From Candidatus Omnitrophota bacterium (GTDB taxonomy: Bacteria > Omnitrophota > Gorgyraeia > Gygaellales > Profunditerraquicolaceae): a stretch of 5,497 nucleotides of DNA. Positions within the stretch are counted from its first letter, which is position 1, and every line of letters begins with the position of its first letter. A program made the translations under genes and the position numbers. The notes under the pieces were generated by a model that did not search any database, had not been told where the DNA came from, and saw nothing but the letters and a program-made list of their open reading frames with translations. Location: NCBI GenBank assembly GCA_028719265.1, contig JAQUKF010000076.1:1-5497 (forward strand), in the 5' to 3' direction. Below, one piece after another: positions 1 to 4,926 of the stretch.

Positions 1-134
1 AAATTATACCAGTTGCAGAAATACCTAAAAAATGAAATTTAGTTCAGTGCACAAAATTTTATCTTAACCCAATGATAAATAATAGATTACAGAAAAAGCT
101 TGCTACAAATTTGGGAAATTTTGAAAATATGTGC
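1..134. other. AT-rich upstream intergenic DNA, possibly including the last codons of a preceding gene
   Basis: No complete gene is supported here. On the + strand, frame 1 is open from the left edge to a TAG at 40-42 (KLYQLQKYLKNEI) and frame 3 is open to a TGA at 33-35 (IIPVAEIPKK). Either could be the tail of a gene lying to the left, and nothing visible decides between them. The rest is strongly AT-rich. AAATTT-GGG-AAATTT (107-121) sits just upstream of the -35 hexamer, where an UP-element-like AT tract could help the promoter. No GC-rich hairpin with a T-run is seen, so no terminator is called. Confidence 0.35.
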
Positions 135-162
135 TTGACAAATGTTTTATTTGAGTTATACT
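135..162 (+). promoter_or_regulatory. Sigma70-type promoter of the Rrf2-metY-cysK-metX-metW operon
   Basis: A perfect -35 hexamer TTGACA (135-140) is followed after 16 nt by a -10 hexamer TATACT (157-162). Transcription would start near 169, giving an untranslated leader of only about 33 nt before the regulator's ATG at 202. That leaves no room for a SAM riboswitch or T-box, so control must come from a protein or from elsewhere. The region upstream of the -35 is AT-rich. Direct hexamer matches support the call, but promoter activity itself is inferred. Confidence 0.75.
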
Positions 163-186
163 CTACTAAGTTTATCGAGATAGTAG
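153..186 (+). promoter_or_regulatory. Candidate operator: inverted repeats overlapping the -10 and start site
   Basis: CTACTA (163-168) and TAGTAG (181-186) form a perfect 6-bp inverted repeat with a 12-nt centre, spanning 24 bp directly downstream of the -10 hexamer. A smaller inverted repeat, GAGT-TAT-ACTC (153-163), overlaps the -10 itself. Dimeric Rrf2 repressors often bind dyad sites over their own promoter, so autoregulation by the protein encoded at 202-642 is a reasonable inference. The match is to dyad symmetry only; I do not claim a fit to a published IscR, CymR or NsrR consensus. The transcript could also fold this repeat into a short hairpin. Confidence 0.4.
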
Positions 187-201
187 GATAGGGGTGGCGA
201 A

Positions 202-642
202 ATGAGAATAACGTATAAAGGGGATTACGCTTTAAAGGCATTATTGGATCTTGCCCTGCATTATGAATCAGGGGTATCGACGATTAACGAGGTCGCCAGA
301 CGCATTGACGCTCCGGTAAAATTCCTGGAGCAGGTGCTCCTGGAGTTAAAGAAGGGTGGTTTTGTGGAGAGCAGGAGAGGTAATACGGGAGGGTATTATT
401 TGGCAAAGGACCCTTCGGATATCACGCTTGGGCAGGTGGTACGCTTCATCGAGGGGCCGATAGAGCCTATTTCGTGCGTAGAAAAGAATTATAGCAAATG
501 CAGCGATTTGAAATGTTGTCTTTTCAGGGGGATTTGGAAGAAGGTTTCGGATTCCGCCTCCGGCATAATCGACAATATAACTTTTGGCGACCTGGTGGAG
601 AAAGTTAACGCCAAACAGGAGATTTTTGCTTATTCAATTTAG
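202..642 (+). CDS. Rrf2-family transcriptional regulator with a putative Fe-S-binding cysteine cluster
   Basis: A 146-residue protein of normal Rrf2 length. The opening MRITYKGDYALKALLDLA is the family's signature N-terminal helix. A winged helix-turn-helix follows: the recognition region is at about 26-50 (STINEVARR, then the VKFLEQVLLELKK helix) and the wing is at 53-68 (FVESRRGNTGGYYLA). The dimerisation helix then carries C92, C100, C105 and C106. IscR and NsrR ligate an Fe-S cluster with three cysteines in this region, and in NsrR an Asp at position 8 also contributes; D8 is present here. A cluster is therefore plausible but not proven. The ATG is preceded by AGGGG (190-194) at 7-nt spacing. 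As first gene of a cysteine/methionine operon it probably controls that operon and itself, as CymR controls cysteine metabolism in Firmicutes. Whether it senses Fe-S status, NO, redox or a metabolite is unknown. Confidence 0.9.
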   Translation: MRITYKGDYALKALLDLALHYESGVSTINEVARRIDAPVKFLEQVLLELKKGGFVESRRGNTGGYYLAKDPSDITLGQVVRFIEGPIEPISCVEKNYSKCSDLKCCLFRGIWKKVSDSASGIIDNITFGDLVEKVNAKQEIFAYSI

Positions 643-657
643 GCTAAGGGGGTCAAG

Positions 658-1956
658 ATGGATAAAAAAAGCGCTGAATTAAAAATAGAGACTTTAGCTT
701 TACACGGCGGCCAGGAGCCGGATCCTGTTACCGGTTCAAGGGCTGTACCGATCTATCAGACCGCATCTTATCAGTTCAAGAATTCGCAGCATGCCGCCGA
801 CCTTTTCGGCCTAAAAGAAGAGGGGAATATCTATACGCGGTTAATGAACCCTACTACCGAGGTTTTGGAAAAGAGGATGGCCTTGCTGGATGGGGGCGTA
901 GGCGCGCTGGCCGTAGCCAGCGGCCAGGCGGCAATCGCCATCTCCTTGCTCAATATCGCCCAGGCGGGGGATGAGATTGTTTCCACCGACAGCCTTTATG
1001 GCGGTACCTATACCCTTTTTCGTTACACCTTCGCGCGGCTGGGCATAAAGGTAAATTTTGTTCCTTTGAATGACCTGGAGGCGTTGAGAAAGGCGATTAC
1101 CCCCAAAACCAAGGCTGTTTACGCAGAATCCATAGGTAATCCTAAATTAAGCGTGGCGGACCTGGAGGGGATATCGGGCGTTGCTCATGAAAACGGAGTC
1201 CCTTTTGTTTTGGATAATACTTTTTCGCCTTATTTGCTACGGCCTATAAATTTCGGGGTGGATATCGTTGTTTACTCCGCTACTAAATTTATCGGTGGGC
1301 ACGGAACAAGCCTGGGAGGGATAATCGTGGATTCGGGAAGGTTTGATTGGGGTAACGGTAAATTCCCCCTGATCTCCGGGCCTGATCCCAGCTATCACGG
1401 TATTGATTTTGTAGATGCTTTTAAAGCGAAGGGAAACATCGCCTATATTGCCAAGGCAAGGGTAAGTCTGTTGCGGGATTTGGGGCCGGCCTTATCGCCG
1501 TTCAATTCATTTTTATTTTTACAGGGGATAGAAACCCTGCATTTAAGGATGCTTAGGCATTCTGAGAACGCATTGGCTGTTGCAGAATTCCTGCAGGGAA
1601 ATCCGAAAGTAAGCTGGGTGAATTACCCCGGTTTAAAAGACAGCCCGGAAAGAGACAGGGTAAAAAAATACCTGCCTAAGGGAGCAGGCGCGATCATAGG
1701 TTTTGGGATCAAGGGCGGGCTTGAAGCGGGAAAGAGGTTTATCGATTCCCTGGAATTGATCTCGCATTTGGCCAACGTAGGTGACGCTAAAAGCCTGGCA
1801 ATTCACCCGGCAACAACCACGCATCAGCAATTGTCTCCACGGGAGCAGGCGGCGGCCGGGGTTACAGCCGATTTCGTACGCTTGTCGATAGGCATAGAGC
1901 ATATAGACGATATAATTCGCGATATTGACAGGGCGCTGAGTAAGGCGGTGCAATAA
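658..1956 (+). CDS. metY: O-acetylhomoserine sulfhydrylase (O-acetylhomoserine aminocarboxypropyltransferase)
   Basis: A cytoplasmic PLP enzyme that replaces the acetyl group of O-acetylhomoserine with sulfide, giving homocysteine in one step and bypassing cystathionine. The 432 residues fit the MetY branch of the Cys/Met-metabolism (cystathionine gamma-synthase) family, whose other members are usually nearer 380-400. Visible landmarks are ETLALHGG at 11-18, the phosphate-contact segment IYTRLMNPT (58-66, Y59 and R61), ASGQAA (87-92), Y114 stacking on the cofactor, D186 in LDNTFS, the Schiff-base lysine K210 in SATKFIGGHG, and the carboxylate-binding R408 in VRLSIGIEH. The segment SLAIHPATTTHQQL (379-392) is also typical of MetY. 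The ATG follows AAGGGGG (646-652) and lies 15 nt after the regulator's stop. The metX gene two genes downstream supplies its substrate. Use of O-succinylhomoserine (MetZ-like) is the main alternative, and the length argues against it. Confidence 0.95.
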   Translation: MDKKSAELKIETLALHGGQEPDPVTGSRAVPIYQTASYQFKNSQHAADLFGLKEEGNIYTRLMNPTTEVLEKRMALLDGGVGALAVASGQAAIAISLLNIAQAGDEIVSTDSLYGGTYTLFRYTFARLGIKVNFVPLNDLEALRKAITPKTKAVYAESIGNPKLSVADLEGISGVAHENGVPFVLDNTFSPYLLRPINFGVDIVVYSATKFIGGHGTSLGGIIVDSGRFDWGNGKFPLISGPDPSYHGIDFVDAFKAKGNIAYIAKARVSLLRDLGPALSPFNSFLFLQGIETLHLRMLRHSENALAVAEFLQGNPKVSWVNYPGLKDSPERDRVKKYLPKGAGAIIGFGIKGGLEAGKRFIDSLELISHLANVGDAKSLAIHPATTTHQQLSPREQAAAGVTADFVRLSIGIEHIDDIIRDIDRALSKAVQ

Positions 1957-2901
1957 ATGGCGAAGATTTTTACTGATATTACCAAGACTGTAGGACAAAC
2001 GCCTCTGGTGAGGCTTAACCGGATTACCAGGGGTTTAAAGGCTACGGTTCTGGCAAAGATTGAATCATTCAACCCCCTTGCCAGTATAAAGGACCGTGTC
2101 GGTATAGCTATGGTTGAGGACGCGGAGAAAAAAGGGAAGCTTAAGAGGGGCGCGATTATAATTGAGCCTACCAGCGGTAATACCGGGATAGCCCTGGCTT
2201 TTGTTTGCGCTGCCAAAGGATACAAGCTGACATTGACCATGCCGGATACAATGAGCATGGAAAGGAGGCATCTTCTGGCTTTTTTCGGAGCAAAGCTTGT
2301 TTTGACCCCCGGATCCGATGGGATGAAAGGCGCGGTAAGAAAGGCGGAGGAGCTGGCAAAGAAGATCCCCAAGGCTATTATTCTTCAGCAGTTCAATAAT
2401 CCGGCCAACCCCAGAGCCCATCGCAGAGGAACAGCCGAGGAGATATGGAGAGATACTTCCGGCAAGGTAGATATCCTGGTTGCCGGGGTGGGTACAGGAG
2501 GGACAATTACGGGGGTTGCCGAGGTAATTAAAAAAAGGAGGCCCGGATTCAAGGTCATTGCTGTTGAGCCTGAATCTTCGGCGGTTCTCTCTGGAGGAGC
2601 CGCCGGGCCGCATAAGATCCAGGGGATAGGGGCAGGGTTTATTCCCGGGGTGCTGAACCGGGATATTATTGATGAGGTAATCAGGGTATCCAGCGAGGAT
2701 GCCGGCTTAACTGCCAGGCAGCTGGCAAGGAGAGAGGGTATCCTGGCAGGTATTTCAAGCGGGGCGGCATTGTGGGCGGCTTTAGAGGTAGGCAGGCGCA
2801 AGGAAAGCAAAGGTAAGACCATAGTGGTTATTTTTCCTGATACGGGGGAGAGATATTTGAGCACATGGCTTTTTCAGGAATCCCCGTCAAGGGATTTATG
2901 A
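1957..2901 (+). CDS. cysK: Cysteine synthase (O-acetylserine sulfhydrylase)
   Basis: Fold-type II PLP enzyme that makes cysteine from O-acetylserine and sulfide. The 314 residues match CysK length. Landmarks in order: GQTPLVRLN (13-21), the Schiff-base lysine K45 in SIKDR, the substrate-binding loop PTSGNTG (71-77), Q145 in QQFNNPANP, the phosphate-binding GVGTGGT (177-183), KIQGIGAGF (220-228), SSGA (267-270) contacting the pyridine nitrogen, and FPDTGERYLST (293-303). No extra regulatory domain (such as CBS) is present, which argues against cystathionine beta-synthase. The ATG follows the metY stop with no intervening base (TAAATG). The only ribosome-site-like bases, AAGG (1942-1945), lie inside the metY end, so translational coupling is likely. 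No serine acetyltransferase (cysE) is in the window, so O-acetylserine must come from a gene elsewhere. CysM-type specificity cannot be excluded. Confidence 0.94.
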   Translation: MAKIFTDITKTVGQTPLVRLNRITRGLKATVLAKIESFNPLASIKDRVGIAMVEDAEKKGKLKRGAIIIEPTSGNTGIALAFVCAAKGYKLTLTMPDTMSMERRHLLAFFGAKLVLTPGSDGMKGAVRKAEELAKKIPKAIILQQFNNPANPRAHRRGTAEEIWRDTSGKVDILVAGVGTGGTITGVAEVIKKRRPGFKVIAVEPESSAVLSGGAAGPHKIQGIGAGFIPGVLNRDIIDEVIRVSSEDAGLTARQLARREGILAGISSGAALWAALEVGRRKESKGKTIVVIFPDTGERYLSTWLFQESPSRDL

Positions 2902-2933
2902 TACGATGATGGTTTTTTGCCGGGAGAGGCGAA

Positions 2934-4094
2934 ATGGACAAAGAAAAAAAGACCGATAAACATAAAAGCGTAGGTATTATCAGCCCGGAGCTTTTTACCT
3001 TCGATTATTTAAAGCTCGAGAGCGGGGATAAATTTGGGCCGATTAGCCTGGCTTACGAGACCTACGGGGTATTGAACAGGGATAGGTCCAATGCCATTTT
3101 GATTGCTCACGCGCTTTCCGGAGACGCGCATGCCGCGGGAGTACACGAAGGAAAGGAGAATACCGGCTGGTGGGATGAGTTTATCGGACCGGGGAAGGCA
3201 TTTGATACCGATAAATATTTTGTGATCTGTTCGAATGTTTTAGGCGGCTGCAAAGGTTCGACCGGACCATCCAGCATTAACCCCAGGACTTCAAGGCCGT
3301 TTGGCCTGGATTTTCCCCTGATAACAATCAACGATATGGTGCGTGCGCAGAAACGCCTGATCGATCATTTGGGTATAGAGAAATTACTTTCGGTTGTCGG
3401 CGGTTCAATGGGGGGGCTGCAGGCTTTGTCCTGGCTGGTCAATTATCCGCAAAACGTGCGCAGCGCCGTGCCGATCGCAACTACTATCAAACATTCACCC
3501 CAGCAGATCGCCTTTAACGAAGTGGGGAGGCAGGCGATCATGGCTGATGCGCATTGGAAATCGGGGAATTATTACGATGGAGCGTCTCCCTCCAAGGGCC
3601 TGGCGGTAGCCAGGATGATCGGGCATATTACTTATATGAGCGATAAGTCGATGGCGGAAAAATTCGGCAGGGCCAAAAAGAACGCCGGGGAGCCTTTTAA
3701 ATTTACCGCCGATTTCGAGGTAGAAGGTTATTTGCGTTACCGCGGAGATAATTTCGTTAAACGTTTTGACGCAAATTCGTATCTCTATATTACCAAGGCG
3801 ATGGATAATTTCGATGCCTCCGCCGGCAGGCGTTTCGAAGATTCTCTGAGGGGCAATAAGGCCAAGGTGCTGGTGATCTCCTTTAAGTCCGACTGGTTGT
3901 ATCCGGCTTATCAGTCAAAGGAGATCGTTAAGGCCTGTAAGCTGGCGGGGATCGAGACGACTTATTGCGAAGTGGATTCTACCTATGGGCATGACGCGTT
4001 CCTCCTGGAGGTGGAAGAGGAGACGCACCTGCTGAAGCATTTCCTTAAAAAGATATTCTACGCTTATGAGGTGACCGGTGATTATGGCGCGTAA
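2934..4094 (+). CDS. metX: Homoserine O-acetyltransferase (MetX, alpha/beta hydrolase fold)
   Basis: Transfers an acyl group, normally acetyl from acetyl-CoA, to homoserine, providing the substrate for MetY. The 386 residues match MetX. The catalytic triad can be read directly: nucleophile S158 in the elbow GGSMGG (156-161), D320 in SFKSDWLYP, and H353 in YGHDAFLLE. Other family marks are AYETYG (40-45), HALSGDAH (59-66), GWWDEFIGPGKAFDT (78-92), and NVLGGCKGSTGPSS (101-114). It is unrelated to the MetA fold, which does the same type of job in other bacteria. A GGGAGAGG ribosome site (2922-2929) precedes the ATG, 32 nt after the cysK stop. Some MetX proteins use succinyl-CoA. The adjoining acetylhomoserine-type metY favours acetyl, but that is inference. 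The first ~15 residues are lysine-rich and poorly conserved, a normal variable end. Confidence 0.95.
   Translation: MDKEKKTDKHKSVGIISPELFTFDYLKLESGDKFGPISLAYETYGVLNRDRSNAILIAHALSGDAHAAGVHEGKENTGWWDEFIGPGKAFDTDKYFVICSNVLGGCKGSTGPSSINPRTSRPFGLDFPLITINDMVRAQKRLIDHLGIEKLLSVVGGSMGGLQALSWLVNYPQNVRSAVPIATTIKHSPQQIAFNEVGRQAIMADAHWKSGNYYDGASPSKGLAVARMIGHITYMSDKSMAEKFGRAKKNAGEPFKFTADFEVEGYLRYRGDNFVKRFDANSYLYITKAMDNFDASAGRRFEDSLRGNKAKVLVISFKSDWLYPAYQSKEIVKACKLAGIETTYCEVDSTYGHDAFLLEVEEETHLLKHFLKKIFYAYEVTGDYGA
4068..4074 (+). promoter_or_regulatory. Ribosome binding site deciding the metW start
   Basis: GAGGTGA lies inside the end of metX. It is 9 nt upstream of the ATG at 4084 but only 3 nt from the in-frame GTG at 4078. 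The spacing favours the ATG, so metW is called from 4084 rather than from the longer GTG form. Confidence 0.6.
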
Positions 4095-4677
4095 AGACGT
4101 ACAACTGGACCACGGGATAATCCTGGATATGATTGAACCGCGCTCTACTGTTTTGGACCTGGGATGCGGGAACGGGGACCTTTTGTATCTTTTGATCAAG
4201 GAAAAAGGCGTACATGGGCAGGGAATAGAGATCGATAACCAGGAGATTTACAGGTGCGTGGCAAAGGGGTTAAATGTTTTTCACGGAGATGTTGACAGCG
4301 GCCTGGCCGAGTTCGGAGATAAAACCTTTGATTACGTAGTGCTTAATCAAAGCCTTCAACAGATCCTGCACGTGGATAAGGTGCTTATTGACGCCTTGAG
4401 GGTAGGGAAAAAAGTAGTCGTAGGTTTCCCTAACTTCGCGCATTACAAATCCCGGCTGCAGATGTTTTTCCAGGGCAGGACCCCGGTGACCGGTCCGCTT
4501 CCCTATCAGTGGTATGAAACACCCAACCTGCATTTCTTGAGCATATCCGATTTCAAAAGATACTGCCGGATTAAAGGTATCAATATCGAACGCAGCGCAT
4601 ATATCGGACAGGCAAGGAAAATACATTTTATTCCGAACCTGCTTGCCCAGGCCGGCATATTCCTGATATCGAAATAA
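4084..4677 (+). CDS. metW: MetW, methionine-biosynthesis SAM-dependent methyltransferase-fold protein
   Basis: A 197-residue class I methyltransferase-fold protein of the MetW family. The SAM-binding motif I is VLDLGCGNG (23-31), with the acidic end of strand 2 in GIEID (47-51). The family-specific segments are also present: GFPNFAHYKSRL (114-125), GPLPYQWYETPNLHFLS (137-153) and the following DF at 156-157. MetW is commonly encoded directly behind metX and is linked to the homoserine acylation step, probably by acting with MetX, though its exact biochemical role is not well settled. Here it overlaps the metX end by 11 nt (ATG at 4084, metX TAA at 4092-4094), consistent with coupled translation of two partners. 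An in-frame GTG at 4078 would add two residues, but the ribosome site fits the ATG better. No membrane segment or signal peptide is seen. No terminator follows the TAA. Confidence 0.93.
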   Translation: MARKDVQLDHGIILDMIEPRSTVLDLGCGNGDLLYLLIKEKGVHGQGIEIDNQEIYRCVAKGLNVFHGDVDSGLAEFGDKTFDYVVLNQSLQQILHVDKVLIDALRVGKKVVVGFPNFAHYKSRLQMFFQGRTPVTGPLPYQWYETPNLHFLSISDFKRYCRIKGINIERSAYIGQARKIHFIPNLLAQAGIFLISK

Positions 4678-4717
4678 AAATTTGGCAATTTGGTTTAAGA
4701 TATTAATTAGTAAAACA

Positions 4718-4746
4718 TTGACAATAAGCGCCTAATGTTTTAATAT
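4718..4746 (+). promoter_or_regulatory. Sigma70-type promoter of the thiamine (thi4) unit
   Basis: Perfect -35 TTGACA (4718-4723), a 17-nt spacer and -10 TAATAT (4741-4746). This is close to the ideal consensus and optimal spacing. Transcription would start at about 4752-4753, essentially the first base of the riboswitch aptamer, so the thi4 unit has its own promoter independent of the met operon. Confidence 0.8.
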
Positions 4747-4750
4747 AAAA

Positions 4751-4843
4751 TATAGGGGAGGCGGTGAGCCGGCCTGAGAGTTCCGCGCAGCAAGCGGATT
4801 ACCCTAAATTAACCTGATCTGGATAATGCCAGCGGAGGGAATA
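4751..4843 (+). ncRNA. TPP (THI-box) riboswitch aptamer
   Basis: The conserved THI-box core is present: AGGGG (4754-4758), CTGAGAG (4774-4780), ACCC (4801-4804), AACCTGATCTGGATAATGCC (4811-4830), then AGCGGAGGGA (4831-4840). P2 is GGGG pairing with the ACCC region. P3 is AGGC/GCCT with an inner GG/CC and one bulged G. An optional P3a arm is TCCGC (4782-4786) with GCGGA (4794-4798). P4/P5 contain CTGG-ATAATG-CCAG. The closing P1 seems very short, only TAT (4751-4753) with ATA (4841-4843). Such RNAs bind thiamine pyrophosphate and reduce expression of thiamine genes. The downstream gene, a thiazole synthase, fits exactly. Confidence 0.95.
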
Positions 4844-4864
4844 ATTACCGTTTTTATGACCCTT
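4835..4864 (+). promoter_or_regulatory. Candidate anti-terminator hairpin of the TPP riboswitch
   Basis: GAGGG (4835-4839) can pair with CCCTT (4860-4864), counting one G-U pair. After a small A/GA internal loop, ATAA (4841-4844) pairs with TTAT (4854-4857). This uses the 3' strand of aptamer P1 and its GGGA end, and also the 5' arm of the terminator, so it excludes both. Without TPP it could form and allow readthrough; with TPP the aptamer would hold 4837-4843 and free the terminator. The pairing was drawn by hand; its energy was not computed. Confidence 0.5.
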
Positions 4865-4890
4865 ATGCCTTGGCATAAGGGTTTTTCTTT
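4859..4890 (+). terminator. Riboswitch-controlled intrinsic terminator
   Basis: An 11-bp perfect inverted repeat, ACCCTTATGCC (4859-4869) and GGCATAAGGGT (4872-4882), is separated by TT; in practice this is a 10-bp stem with a CTTG loop. It is followed by a T-rich tract, TTTTTCTTT (4882-4890). Position between the TPP aptamer and the gene marks it as the expression platform, acting by premature transcription termination. Because no terminator follows metW, the same hairpin could also stop readthrough from the met operon. Confidence 0.93.
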
Positions 4891-4916
4891 GCAGACAGTG
4901 CAGGTGGTACTAAAAA

Positions 4917-4922
4917 AGGAGG
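4917..4922 (+). promoter_or_regulatory. Ribosome binding site of thi4, close to two competing ATGs
   Basis: AGGAGG is a full Shine-Dalgarno match, 4 nt before the ATG at 4927. Another ATG at 4923 touches it directly but stops after five codons (MHAFG), so 4927 is taken as the start. An in-frame TTG at 4933, 10 nt from the site, is a conceivable alternative that would remove two residues. Confidence 0.7.
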
Positions 4923-4926
4923 ATGC

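Noticed and set aside
107..121. AAATTT-GGG-AAATTT as a terminator of an upstream gene
   Set aside because: The stem would be six A-T pairs only, with no T-run after it; it is more likely ordinary AT-rich promoter-upstream DNA.
59..241. Minus-strand 60-codon open frame across the promoter region and regulator start
   Set aside because: It covers a strong + strand promoter, the ribosome site and the conserved N-terminus of the regulator. Its protein has low-complexity, AT-driven composition and no family resemblance.
1633..2864. Several long minus-strand open frames (1633-1998, 1824-2372, 2065-2613, 2385-2864) opposite metY and cysK
   Set aside because: They lie entirely opposite well-conserved + strand enzymes, overlap one another, and show no recognisable domain. 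They are frame shadows.
2902..2933. T-run TTTTTT between cysK and metX as a terminator
   Set aside because: No stable hairpin precedes it, and the 32-nt gap with a good ribosome site fits an uninterrupted operon.
4078..4083. GTG at 4078 as the metW start
   Set aside because: It is only 3 nt from the GAGGTGA site, while the ATG at 4084 has 9-nt spacing; the two extra residues add no conserved motif.
4678..4717. Hairpin or terminator after metW
   Set aside because: Only AT-rich partial repeats (ATTTGGC, ATTTGG) are present; they are direct rather than inverted and form no stem.
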